Part shown: positions 44,940 through 55,043 of the stretch, in pieces
How the letters are laid out: each line of letters opens with the position of its first letter
Numbering within the stretch: the stretch's first letter is position 1
NCBI GenBank assembly: GCA_032718475.1
Contig: JAUCBJ010006937.1
Span: 183,788 to 247,787 of the forward strand
Reading direction: 5' to 3'
Source: Nemertoderma westbladi
Lineage: Eukaryota; Xenacoelomorpha; Nemertodermatida; Nemertodermatidae
DNA length: 64,000 nucleotides
Made by a program: the position numbers and the translations under genes
Notes under the pieces: generated by a model
Told to the model about the DNA's origin: nothing
What the model saw: the letters and a program-made list of their open reading frames with translations, nothing else
Databases searched by the model: none

Positions 44940-45989
44940 TTAAGTCTGTGGACGCTGCTTGTTCAAAGGAGGGTTGTACAAGTGTATGTAGAGCGCTTCA
45001 GCACTGAGACGGTCCCAATCGCGCCTGTACTGCTTGAAGGCTGTGACAGTGTACTGTGGGCATTGCGCAAAGTGTTCAAGTAGATGGTCCTCCTGGCCAG
45101 TGCTAGGAGCGCCCTGGCGGTGCTGTCGCACATTGAATCGGTGGCCATTGAGGCGATTGTGCAGTTTCTGCTCGGTTTCGCCAATGTAGTATTGGTCCGG
45201 GTGTTGGGTGCAGGATAGGTAATATAAAATATTGTGAGACTTGCAGGTGAACGCTCCACCTACACGTTCACCCCAGGGAGTGGTTGTATTGTTCGCGATT
45301 TCTTTACACGTGCAGCACGAGCTCACATTGCAAGGGACGTTTCCACTGTGTGTCGGTTTTTCACGTTTCCTGATGAGCTTGTTTCCGAGTGTTGGAAGGT
45401 TGCGAGTCGTTAGTTTAAGGTCGATGCCGTAGGAGTCTAGGAGCCGCCTATACCGCAAAAGTAGCTGCTTAATGGAGGGTTGAAAGTGTAGTAATATAGG
45501 GAGATAGATTGGGTGTTTCTGATGGGGCGGTGGTGTGAGCTTGGTTGTATGGGTAGGTGGGTCCCAGAAGTGCAACGGGAGTAAAAAGTCCAGGGGGTAG
45601 CCTCTATCCGCGCATTGTTCAAGGTATTTAATGCACTGGTCTTGGTACGCCTGTAACGTGGAGGATAAACGACGGAACCGAGTGAGTTGGGCTTTAACGA
45701 TAGACTGGAGTGTTTGTTTGTTGTGAAAACTGGTATAGTGGATGGGGAGTTTATTGGAAGTTGGTTTGGTGTAAACGGCGGTTTGTATAGCGTTGTTCCT
45801 ATGTGCGATGGTGAGGTCGAGGTAATTAATTGAGGTGTTCGATGATTCCATGGTAAACTGGATGGCCGGGTCGTTGTATAATTCTAGGGATGCGCGGTTG
45901 TAACGGTCTAGTAGGGTAGATAGTTGGTCCTGATCTACAATGCGGTCGCAGAGCAAGTAATGGTCGTCTACAAAGAAGGTAAAGAACAC
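44940..45989 (-). CDS. Penelope-like RT palm end, linker and GIY-YIG endonuclease
   Basis: The 349-codon frame starts inside the RT palm at FFTFFVDDHYLL, where VDD is the catalytic pair, then covers the thumb (INYLDLTIAHRN, VYTKPTSNK, HYTSFHNKQT). A Cys-rich stretch (C220, C225, C226, C228, then C249) precedes the GIY-YIG nuclease: LYYL at 255-258, YYIGETEQKLHNRLNGHR at 267-284 and a C-terminal helix with EALYIHLYNP. The enzyme would nick target DNA for reverse transcription. The first ATG is not the native start: coding continues upstream in another frame (45968-46645) after a frameshift near 45985. The nuclease half shows no stop. Confidence 0.9.
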   Translation of the reverse strand: MFFTFFVDDHYLLCDRIVDQDQLSTLLDRYNRASLELYNDPAIQFTMESSNTSINYLDLTIAHRNNAIQTAVYTKPTSNKLPIHYTSFHNKQTLQSIVKAQLTRFRRLSSTLQAYQDQCIKYLEQCADRGYPLDFLLPLHFWDPPTHTTKLTPPPHQKHPIYLPILLHFQPSIKQLLLRYRRLLDSYGIDLKLTTRNLPTLGNKLIRKREKPTHSGNVPCNVSSCCTCKEIANNTTTPWGERVGGAFTCKSHNILYYLSCTQHPDQYYIGETEQKLHNRLNGHRFNVRQHRQGAPSTGQEDHLLEHFAQCPQYTVTAFKQYRRDWDRLSAEALYIHLYNPPLNKQRPQT

Positions 45990-46645
45990 ACAACTAATGA
46001 GGGTAACGCCAAGAAGTGACTATGTATTCGAGCTATACTAAGGATCGAATAGGAAACGCCATAGTTACTCCCCATCGCAGACCCTATCTTTTGAACGTAA
46101 TAAGAATTTCGATAGCGGAAGTAATTGTGAGTTAGTAGGTATCGAAGTATGATCTCAAAGTGCTGTATGGTGAATGGGGAACGCACAGGCAGTGTTGAAT
46201 CTTCCTTGAGGCATTGGAGTGTAGCTTGGATCCCCAAGTCATGAGGTATCGAGGTGAACATGTCCACCACATCCAGAGCAATGAATGTTACACCCGTCGA
46301 GCCAGTTCGTGTTGGGTGAACCCTAGCAAAGTGCATGGAGCTCTCAATGTAGTTCGCTGACTGTTGTACGAGTGGTTGTAAATACCGGTTAAGTAGTTTA
46401 CCTAAAGGTGTGAAAAATGCATTGGTGTTCGATATTATAGGACGGGCTTTTGGTATTAGGCCACCATTGAGTGAAGGAAGCCATTGTTCACGCGGTTTGT
46501 GGTCCTTTAGTGTGATAAAAGGATAGCCAATGTCAAATGTTGGGGGGAATAGGTGGGCTTTAATGTCATTATTAGAGCCGAGATCGAGTTTTGCGATAAC
46601 TTTTCGGAGCTCAGCTCGAAATCGTGACGACGGATCCCTCTCCAA
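45968..46645 (-). CDS. Penelope-like reverse transcriptase, N-terminal half
   Basis: This frame reads FITLKDHKP, GLIPKARPIISNTN, FIALDVVDMFTSIPHD (first catalytic Asp region) and the helix before the YVDD motif (QKIGSAMGSNYG). These are the standard RT blocks of Penelope-like elements. It is joined by frameshifts to the region upstream (near 46620) and to the palm end downstream (near 45985). The shifts make the element non-autonomous as assembled. Confidence 0.85.
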   Translation of the reverse strand: MERDPSSRFRAELRKVIAKLDLGSNNDIKAHLFPPTFDIGYPFITLKDHKPREQWLPSLNGGLIPKARPIISNTNAFFTPLGKLLNRYLQPLVQQSANYIESSMHFARVHPTRTGSTGVTFIALDVVDMFTSIPHDLGIQATLQCLKEDSTLPVRSPFTIQHFEIILRYLLTHNYFRYRNSYYVQKIGSAMGSNYGVSYSILSIARIHSHFLALPSLVVCSLPSL

Positions 46646-47972
46646 TTTGCAATAAACGGCAGAGTCATCAAGAATGCGCTGTATAGCATGATGCTTATCA
46701 GCTTGGTCGACGATAATAATGTTGCCTTGTAATTGTCACCTTGTAAAAACGCTATCGAAGGGTTCTTGCTAAGTGTAAATAGCGCCGATCTCTGTGATCT
46801 GTTGAGATTGGGCTTGACCCTAGAGTTTAGCTGTTTAAGATTAGTGCAACTGACTGTGACATGTAGGTCCTCAATCAGCTGCTCGACCACAGCATTCTCA
46901 GATCTGGGAGGAAGATAACGAGGGCGTCGGTAGAATGGAATGTCATTAGGTGGGACACGAGGTGTGTCGCGTACGATGTGGGTTAAATCATGGTTAGGGA
47001 TGTGGTTTAATCTGGATGAACGGCGAGTTTTCCTAAGCGAGCTTGCCGATGTTGAACGCGTGACAATGCATTGTGAAACCTCCACGATCTCCTCCACTTT
47101 ATCAGCTTCCTCTTGTATCGTTTCGGCCGCGTTGGTGGGACTGGCAGTGAATAATCTTCGGCGTGATTTTCTCTGGCCCGGTGCAGTTGTTGGCGGCGGC
47201 ACCGTTATAATTGTACGCGTCGGAAGTTCCGGCTGGGGGGTAGGAACGAACGGTCCAGGTATGAGCACCCTAACCGGGGTTCGGGAGTTGCAGGTCCCGG
47301 TGCATTCCGACCACTCGGTACCGTATTATCCGAGTTTACATCGGTAATCTCGAATAGCTCCTTCTTAAGTTTGTTCCGGATCTTTGCTGCTGCTGTGGTA
47401 ATAGCAATATGCGCTTCCATTTGGTCTCTCACTGTAGCTGGTTTGCTTGGAATAAAATTGTAACCCAAGCCGAGGAGCTCAGTTTGCGTTTCCGTCAACT
47501 GCACAGTTGAAATGTTCACAACTGGAATAACTGAAGTTGTCTTCCGGAGCATTGCAGTTGTCGTACTTGTGGCAGTTGCCAAATCATTCTGAGTGGATAT
47601 TTGATCACCGTTCTGTGATGCTCCAGTCGAGTCGGAATAGCGAAGTGGGAAAGGAACGCGTGGGATAAGGTGCGGGATAACCGACATGGCCCGGTACCCC
47701 TGTTGGAAATCAAACTTGTAGCGGTGACGTTGGACAGTAACACTAAGCTCGCGTTGTTGCACCCGTGCGATATGGAATTCCAAGTAGTGTAGGGATATGA
47801 AGTTGTTGGTGTCGATGGAGTGTTGCTGGAGGCGACGTACGTGGTTAAAACATAAGTTCTCGGTTCGACATAACCTCCTGTACAAATTATCGATTTCTAC
47901 TGATAGGATCCGCTTAACTAGCATCCTGTGGAGTAGTGGATAGTGTTCGAGAATGGCGGCAGTGTGTTGCAT
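46507..47972 (-). pseudogene. Penelope-like N-terminal region, frameshifted
   Basis: Two overlapping frames (47205-47972 and 46507-47268) hold the part before RT. The first is helical and basic (RILSVEIDNLYRRLCR). The second has a Pro/Thr stretch, a basic patch (QRKSRRRLF, RKTRRSSRLN) and LNRSQRSALFTLSKNPSIA, the conserved block just before RT in these elements. A frameshift near 47210-47260 separates them. ATG at 47972 lies six bases from the inner edge of the right terminal repeat and may be the native start. Confidence 0.7.
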
Positions 47973-48083
47973 GATATAAAACTCTATTTATTTTAACTCG
48001 TGGTGTTAAGACCCCTTAAGCCCTACGTCCTTTCAAAAACTTATATGGCAACCACACCACGCCGGGCGTCATTCCGTAATATT

Positions 48084-48540
48084 AGTACTCATCTATGGGA
48101 GTCCATGCTGGGCTCTAACTGCTGAGGACACCAAATCTCTGGATGGCACATTCACAAGAATGCTACGCCAGGTTCATTGTGTCAAGTACAATGCACACAT
48201 CTGCAACCAGACTCTATCTAACATTGGAGGTGTCTCATTGGTTCCCCCAAGCTTGACACTAGAACAAAGCCGCCTCCGCTTTGTAGGACATTGCTTTCGC
48301 CGTGAGGACCAGCCAGTGCTTGGCAGCCTCATGGAGTGAATAAGCATGGTGGATAGCCCATGACATTCTTGAGACGCATCTTAAAGGACACTGGCCTTGA
48401 AGATGCGGATGATCTAGCAAATGTCATGGGTGATAGCTGATAGGGAGTTGTGGCGGCGCAATGTTGTCGACAAGCCGGCACAGCATTCTTAAAAATGCAG
48501 CTGCAATGCAGCATGCCGATCCTAGAAGTAGTAATAAAGT
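48084..48540 (+). pseudogene. LINE-B copy 2, 3' part
   Basis: Resumes with YGSPCWALTAEDTKSLDGTF, then RMLRQVHCVKYNAHIC and RLRFVGHCFRREDQP, with a deletion and stop after about 48320. It ends in CCTAGAAGTAGTAATAA, the decayed family tail. From 48541 to 48840 nothing was recognised except the short ACCAAAATAATAAAC repeat at about 48598. Confidence 0.85.
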
Positions 48541-48839
48541 TCTATATAAGAACCTGTTTGGGTTCCAAACTGTAAAGATATTGGCATGTTATTCTAACCA
48601 AAATAATAAACAAGGGACAGGGTCAATTTCACAGAATACAGTTTCATTTTTGCTCGTATTCAGCTGTTTGTTGCATCGATTTTCCACTGGTTGGGTTTAA
48701 TTTTAATTGCGTCAGAATTTCCCCCTAACTGCTTAAATTTTAATGCGAATTTGGTAGAAGTTCGGGTTACACTTTTATACCAATAGCTAGAACACTACAG
48801 TATACTACGTAGGTATACGTTAGACCATCTTTATAAAGA

Positions 48840-49658
48840 TAGGGTGATGGTAACACCCCCTACTAAGTACAAGAAGTAGAGGAAATCCAGCAAAGTACCT
48901 TACTGATCTAGACTTTGCCGATGACGTAGGACTTAGGGGTACTGTCAGAATCACTAGAGGGAACTCAAAGGCCCCTCCCCTCATTGGAGCAGGTTGCTTC
49001 CAGTGTTGGTCATTTTGTAAACTCCAAGACCAAAATAATGATAGTGAAACTAGACAGCTCTCAAGAAATGTCTGATCGAAAGGCCATAAGCTCTAGGGAC
49101 GGCTTGCTGAGCACGTGGATGACTTCTGCTACTTGGGATCATGGATCAGAAAGTCAGGTGAAAACCTTCTGATACGTAATGGAAAGGCATGGGCAGCGTT
49201 AAATAGTCCAGTCCGTCCAGGATTTGGAAGTCCCATAGAATAAGACGGAACTTTAAGGTTCGATAATTTATGACAGCAGTAGTACCAGTACTCTTATATG
49301 CGAGTCCAAGCTGGGCTCTAACTGCAGAAGATACCAAATCTCTGGATGGCATTTTCACAATAATGCTGCGCCGGGTTCACTCTGTCAAATACAATACACA
49401 CTCTCCAATCAGACTCTATATAACATTGGAGGTGTTACATTAGTCTCTCCTAGCTTGATATTGACACTTGATTGGAACCGCCTCCGCTTTGCAGGACATT
49501 GCTTTCGCCGTGAGGACCAGCCTGTGCACAAACTTGTGCTTTGGCAGCCCCATGGAGAAAATAAGCATGGTTGATAGCCCATGACTTTCTTGAGACGCAT
49601 CTTAAAGGACACTGGCCTTGAAGAGGCGGATGATCTAGCAAATGTCATGGGTGATAGG
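48840..49658 (+). pseudogene. LINE-B copy 3, 5' part
   Basis: Begins inside the RT: GNPAKYLTDLDFADD (with damage), then VNSKTK, the SSRDGLL stretch and YASPSWALTAEDTKSLDG, CHCFRREDQPVHK-like sequence and DLANVMGDR. Several shifts and stops. It ends at 49658 where a hAT-like element begins, and a last 43 bases return at 53126-53168. Confidence 0.8.
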
Positions 49659-49924
49659 TAGGGATGGTACCGGAACCGGGATTTTGGTTCAAGCCGGAAC
49701 CGAAATTGTAAATGTCGGAATATTCCGGCCGGAACCGAAATTTCCATAAGATAAAGCCTGGGTCCCAAAGGATCCAGGTAATAGGTAGGAGGTGGGGGGG
49801 GGGGGGGGGTCTTACATTTTATTGCTTCAATAATTATTTGCAAAATACAGTCATTGTATGAAAAGTAACACTTTTCATCAGTCTCCAGATACAACATCTC
49901 CAGCTACAACATCTCCAGCTACAT

Positions 49925-50210
49925 GAGTCGAGTGTTTATATACAGAATGAGAAAAGCGATTTAAATATTCTCACTACCGTAACAAAAGCTAGTAAACATT
50001 CAGCCGAAGCCGGAGGCGACCCAAAGGCTCCTCTTTCGATAGCTGCAACCCGAAGGAAGGGGTGGAAGCTATATTATACAAGTTTTTCAGCCAGTGCATA
50101 TTTTATCGACCGCAGAGGATGAAAGACTGAATGGAGCCAGGCTGGGCTCGAACCTTTAACCAATAGATTGTCTAAACCTGGTGCTCAACCAACTTAGCTA
50201 ACCTTGTAAA
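49925..50210 (-). repeat. tRNA-derived SINE inside the hAT-like element
   Basis: Minus-strand head: TAGCTAAGTTGGTTGAGCAC (A box region, about 50183-50202) and GGTTCGAGCCC (B box, 50144-50154), with tRNA-like spacing. A body with TTTGGGTCGCCTCCGGCTTC and an end near CTCGACTCATG follow. Confidence 0.75.
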
Positions 50211-50282
50211 GTTTACTAAAGCAATAAAAGTTTATAGGTATTTTAAATTAGACTTTTTTCACTTTTCGACATACAATGAGTG

Positions 50283-50313
50283 ACACGTTCGTGGGGCCTT
50301 CGCGCAGCACGAG
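50283..50313. repeat. Short shared repeat, copy 2
   Basis: Identical to 34712-34742 (ACACGTTCGTGGGGCCTTCG followed by CGCAGCACGAG). Flanks differ. Confidence 0.6.
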
Positions 50314-50392
50314 AGCCTATATTAGAAAGTGCCGTACTGTAAACTAAACTCTATTAGATGTACGAAAACCGTCTTTCTCAAAATATATATAA

Positions 50393-50893
50393 GTGATTGC
50401 GATGCTATCAAGATCATCCGAAAAAAACAAGTTTGATACCCCTGGTGCACCGCGTATATATTCCATCGAAACCAGAACACCAAAAAACGCTTATTGCGCA
50501 AAAAATAGGTTCAAACAATCAATTTACAAAATTTACATATTTCAAAATTTGGTGCTGGCACAAAAATTTGGCACCCGCCGAAAAAAAACAAGTTTGAAAT
50601 TTCTAAATTAATTTATATGAATTCCATCTAATTGCAAACACAAAAAAACCGGTGTAAATCAAAAACAAAGATGTTACAAATCATATTTCATGCAATGTAA
50701 TTTTCAAAAAACGCCTCAAAAAAAGTGCCAAAAGTAGGGTTAAAAAATGGTGCTATATCTCGAAAACTTCCAAATAATTTTGAAAACCGTTTTCACTATT
50801 AGGAAGACAATAGATTTTTGGAAAAGTCATGAAATTTCCGATTTCCAACTGCGTTTGTTTCAGAGTTATAACAAATAGGTTTAATAGTGTTAA
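50393..50893. repeat. Fragment of the piggyBac-like satellite element
   Basis: Matches about 19310-19816 in the same orientation: GAAAAAAACAAGTTTGA, AATTTGGTGCTGGCAC, GTGCCAAAAGTAGGG, GGAAGACAATAGATTTT. The end reads TTTAATAGTGTTAA, a mutated form of TTTAATAGGGTTAA. The left part and the G/C hairpin are missing. Confidence 0.85.
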
Positions 50894-51824
50894 ACAATAC
50901 TTTTGTAAAATGCACCATTTTTTAGAGTTCTGAACCGAGTGGGTTTATTACACGGTCCTCAGCGACTGTTATAAGAAAACGAGAATCTTAACGCTAAAAA
51001 GTAAAATTTTCGCAAAAGTATCTTATATGTAATTTTTTCTACTTCTATCAACTTTTGCAGTTCTAGTAAGCTATCTTTCCAATAACAATGAGGGGGATAT
51101 TATGTCCATCAACGCGGGATGTATTGTAATTCATTTAACTACAGTTGGTACCCTTAACGTTTAGTTTTTGACTTATTATAATTAGTTATGTGTATGTTGG
51201 GCGGGCATAGTGGTCACGGTCTGTATTTGCTTTTCCAATTCTTTCAGAATGGAGAAAAGTATTGTAAATAATAGTTTTCACGTGATGATTCTGTATTTTA
51301 GTGCAACAAAAAATGTGAGTATGATTTTTTTGTATATGTATCCTTGGCTTGATTGTTTTGTACGGATAAATTTAAGTATTTCGTAAACGCTTCACCTATC
51401 ACTATTTCACCGCCAGTTGTTGTACCTTGTACATCATTATCCATATTTTAGTTGGTATAACTGAGATATTGTAGTTGAAATATATAGCTATAATAGGTTC
51501 TAGAACCAAATAGCTTTTCCTCGCCAGAGTTGCAAAAAGATTGAATTTTATGAACCAATAACAATTTTTCTCGAACTGAATAAACTGTGCTCCGAGTAAA
51601 ATACTTTAATAATTAATAATAAATTATGTCAATTTGTTTTAGTAAACTTTTCAATTGGACGTTAAAACTCTGTAACCTTTTATTTGAATCGATCGTTTTC
51701 AAAAACATTCTATCATTCCATGCGCCTTGCTCTTTACTGAAAGTGGCTTTTCTTGGTATATGTTATTGTTGTTATTCATTACTTAAAAGTTAAAATATAA
51801 AGTTTTAATCCAAAAATAATACTA

Positions 51825-52697
51825 ATACACCATAACCCTTAATACAACAACCATTTTTAGGGGGTCGGAGCCCCCCCCCCCCCCTAATTTTTTTAAAATT
51901 TCAATAAAATACTACGAAATTTGGTATGATGAAAGATCGACACATTTTCTTACTGTGGCCTGGCCGGATTTTTCAATTTCTCAGTTATTTTCATACAACA
52001 ATCCCTTAAAAAATGTCTATTTAGCAATGTTTAACCACCTCCGTAGACTTTATTTTACGTCTTTGAAATGTAATCTAGATATTGATCTAGGTACCGCCTT
52101 CGCCTGTTGATTCCGAATCTGAAAACCGTTTTAAATTTAACCAAAAATTGGTAAAAATATTATCAAAATACTAATATGTAAATTCAGAGACTTAAATCGC
52201 TATAATTCTGATGTTTTGTTGTCTTTATTCTAGAATATTAATTATTATTTAGCTGAGCGTTTAAAACTTTCCATCTTGTTTTTTCATTACCCATAATTAA
52301 TATTCTAGAATTGAATTATAGCGAATTACGTCACAAAATTTACACCTTAGTATTTTGATAATATCTCCGGAAGTTATTGATGAAATTTACCACGGGTTTC
52401 ATATTCGGAATCTGCAGATGAAGGCGGTTGTAATGATATCTAGATCTCATTCCAAAGACGAAAAATAAATCCGACGGAGATGGCTAACTATTGCGAAATA
52501 GACGATTTTTAAAGGCTTGTTGTATCGAAATAGCTCATAAATTAAAAAATCCGGCCAGGCCACCAGTAAGAAAAGGTGTCGATCTATCATCATACCAAAT
52601 TTCGCAGCATTTTATTGAAATTTGAAAAAAATAGGGGGGGGGGGGGGGAGGGGCTCCGACCCCCTAAAAATGGTTGTTGTATTAAGGGTTATGGTGT
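51825..52697. mobile_element. FB2 foldback element, complete copy
   Basis: The ends carry ACACCATAACCCTTAATACA and its complement, then AGGGGGTCGGAGCCCC with a C run on the left (51870-51883) and a G run on the right (52636-52649). The halves are reverse complements over about 400 bp with the centre near 52255. No ORF. Flanking bases give no clear target duplication. Confidence 0.85.
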
Positions 52698-52850
52698 ACT
52701 ATCAAAAGGATGTTTTATAGAACGTAATAAAGGAATACTTTAATCACAAAACAACCGAAAATTCCGGCGTTCCGGTACCGGAATCGGTGATTCCGGCCGG
52801 AACTGGAATCGGTCCAAAACGGCCGGAATTTCGGTACATCCTTAGTGATA

Positions 52851-53110
52851 CTACTACTAGGATCGGCATGCTGCATTGCAGCTGCATTTTTAAGAATGCT
52901 ATGCCGGCTTATCGACAAAATTGCACCGCCACAACTCCCTATCACCCATGACATTTGCTAGATCATCCACATCTTCAAGGCCAGTGTCCTTTAAGATGCG
53001 TCTCAAGAAAGTCATGGGCTGTCCACCATGTTTATTCACTCCATGAGGCTGCCAAAGTACAAGATTATGCACTGGCTGGTCCTCACGGCGAAAGCAATGG
53101 CCTGCAAAGC
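52851..53110 (-). pseudogene. LINE-B copy 4, 5'-truncated insertion with 13-bp target duplication
   Basis: The tail CTACTACTAGG (minus-strand CCTAGTAGTAG) is at 52851 and the body runs to 53110, where it is truncated at GCCTGCAAAGC. ATCCTTAGTGATA precedes (52838-52850) and follows (53111-53123). The duplicated 13 bases span the end of the hAT-like element and its own target duplication, so this insertion came after the hAT-like one. Confidence 0.9.
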
Positions 53111-53125
53111 ATCCTTAGTGATAGG

Positions 53126-53168
53126 TTGTGGTGGCGCAATTTTGTCGACAAGCCGGCACAGCATTCTT
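53126..53168 (+). pseudogene. LINE-B copy 3, final scrap
   Basis: TTGTGGTGGCGCAATTTTGT and CGACAAGCCGGCACAGCATT continue the copy ended at 49658, directly after the second GTGATAGG. Confidence 0.8.
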
Positions 53169-53194
53169 ACAATGTAAAAACACTATATACCGAA

Positions 53195-53450
53195 ATTTCA
53201 GTCTGGTATTCTTCACATGGGCCCGAAATTCTCTATCGGTCCATCCAAAATAGAATATGTTAAAAATATATCGGTATATTTTATCAGTGACAACCTAAAA
53301 TGGAACGAAACACATCGATTATTCGAATTAAAATTGTAAAAAATATTGGAATTATAAACAAAGAACTTCTTGCCACTAAATATGTTCGGCTTCAATGTCT
53401 CCACGGCACACATTCTGCTTTCAGATATGGGTCTATCAAAACTCACAACT
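53195..53450 (+). pseudogene. Short LINE RT fragment
   Basis: Reads ISDNLKWNETH then, shifted, IRIKIVKNIGIINKELL, which resembles the thumb region of CR1/L2-type RT (LGxxxDxxLxWxxHI, K...GII). Too short for a firm family. Confidence 0.4.
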
Positions 53451-53460
53451 CAACTAAAGA

Positions 53461-53584
53461 ACACCCTCCCATTTGGCACCTAATAGCCTGTAGTTACTAA
53501 ACACCTTCCAATTTGGCACCTAATAGCCTGTAGTTACTAAACACCTTCCCATTTGGCACCTAATAGCCTGTAGTTACTAAACTA
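53461..53584. repeat. 40-bp tandem repeat, 3 copies
   Basis: TAATAGCCTGTAGTTACTAA recurs at 53481, 53521 and 53561 with TTTGGCACC before each. Copies are nearly identical. From 53585 to 54130 nothing else was recognised, apart from a C run near 53773. Confidence 0.95.
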
Positions 53585-54129
53585 CCGACGCCCATTTTAC
53601 CGACCCAATCCTTTATATCGTACTTGGGCGGCCCCTAAAAAATATAAAACATAAGTTCCCCAGAGACACTCAGTTTCTCATCTTTTCGTTATTTTAATTT
53701 AAAAACCATAAAGGTTCTGGTTTAGGATCTTTAATTAGCGCAATAAATGTATAAACCTTGAGGAATACTGTGCCCCCCCCCAACGGGTAACCCTATTAAA
53801 CCGCCAATAACTAGCCAATTATAAGAACTGTATTGGGAATGTCGAAGCTGTTGAGGGTTTTCTGCATATATGATATTTCTATCTGGAATATTTTATTTAT
53901 GCAAAAAATATATACAAGACGCACCTTGTGTGGTTGCTAGGGAACCTCCTGGCCTACAAGGTACAGGTCGGGACTTGTCATCGACACCAACAGAGTCATC
54001 CGCTGGAAAATAAACAATATCAAACTAAAGTAAACATGGCGACCCGATGTAATGGGGGCGAGCCATACTGCGTTGCTATAAAACTTAGTATGGAAATTAG
54101 TTTGTTTTGAAATTAATTTGATTGAGTTT

Positions 54130-54740
54130 ACCCCCTTCGAAGAGGATTCGAAATATGTAACAATATCTAAATTTCGTTGAGAAATAGCCGTTCAAAGATT
54201 GCAAGAATTATTGTTCGCTACAGGCCATTTATTATATTTAATAAATACACAAAATTCTAGAATGTGTTATTTATTTTATGAGTTGGTTGGCAACAGCGGT
54301 ATTCCTATCCAATATATCTACTGCGTAGCTAATCATACATAAACAAAATGTTCCAGAACATTGTGTATTTATTAAATAGAATAAATGGCCTTCAGCGAAC
54401 GATAATTATTGCAATCTTTGAACGCCTATATCTCAGTTGTTTCTCAACGACATTCAGATATTGTTACATATTTGGAATCCATCCTTGCAACGCAAACTTT
54501 CTAATGATATGAATATTACGACTAATGTGAAGAATGGCCACGATACGGAGGGTGCGATTTCGCAAAATACATTTTTTTAAAACGCCTATAAAAATGATTT
54601 AAAGGCAAAATCGAAAATTCCGGCTTCATGGGGTCATCGACGGTGAGTGGAACTAGTGGTGTTTCAAATTTCAAGCAATATGATAAAGATTTGTAGAAAA
54701 ATCTGGGGGGGGGGGGGGGGGGGTCCGTGTCATCAGAAAA
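54130..54740. mobile_element. F2 foldback element, copy 1
   Basis: Inverted arms centred near 54310: AATTTCGTTGAGAAATAGC near 54171 against a matching complement near 54440, with CCATTTATTATATTTAATAA and the reverse on either side. The right end has a G run (54705-54722) then GTCCGTGTCATCAGAAAATG. Related to F1 by arm sequence. Confidence 0.75.
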
Positions 54741-54764
54741 TGACACTATATTACGGTATCATTA

Positions 54765-55043
54765 GAAAGCTTGCCTTGCAAGGAATCCAAATATGTAACA
54801 ATGTTTGAATTTCGTTGAGACACAGCTGAGATATTTATGTTCAAAGATTGCAAGAATTATCGTTCGCTGGAGGCTATTTATTATATTTAATAAATACACA
54901 AAATTCTAGAATGTGTTATTTATTTTAGTAGTTGTTGGGAAACAGCGGTATTCATATTCATTATCCAATATATCTAATGCATAGCTATTCATACTTAAAC
55001 AAAATGTTCCAGAACATAAGTATTTTTTAAATCGAATAAATGG
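54765..55043. mobile_element. F2 foldback element, copy 2 (left part)
   Basis: Left arm (AATCCAAATATGTAACAATG, CTAGAATGTGTTATTTATTT) and centre, cut at 55043 by LINE-E. The right arm continues at 56251-56440. Confidence 0.75.

Larger units (their letters stand above)
43787..48083 (-). mobile_element. Penelope-like element (4.3 kb) inserted in LINE-B
   Basis: The insertion lies between AGTACTCCTCTAT (43774-43786) and AGTACTCATCTAT (48084-48096), a 13-bp target duplication with one mismatch. Across it the LINE-B sequence is continuous with other copies. A 64-bp inverted terminal repeat joins 43787-43850 and 47979-48042 exactly in structure (AAGTTTTTGAAAGGACGTAG at the tips). The 41 bases 48043-48083 lie outside the right repeat. 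Minus-strand coding covers an N-terminal region, RT and a GIY-YIG endonuclease, and a hammerhead-like motif lies at the 3' end. RT plus GIY-YIG plus hammerhead motif is the Penelope-like combination. Confidence 0.9.
49659..52844. mobile_element. hAT-like composite element in LINE-B copy 3 (8-bp target duplication)
   Basis: Begins TAGGGATGGTACCGGAAC and ends with the complement of TAAGGATGTACCGAAAT. GTGATAGG precedes it (49651-49658) and follows it (intact at 53118-53125, after a later insertion). An 8-bp duplication and TAGGGATG-like ends fit hAT. No transposase is present. The interior carries a SINE, a piggyBac-like fragment and an FB2 foldback element, so it has been a landing site for others. 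Both ends are rich in CCGGAAC words that can pair. Confidence 0.75.

Noticed and set aside
45241-45432. Plus ORF within the Penelope-like element
   Set aside because: Antisense to the GIY-YIG coding frame, which has recognisable motifs.
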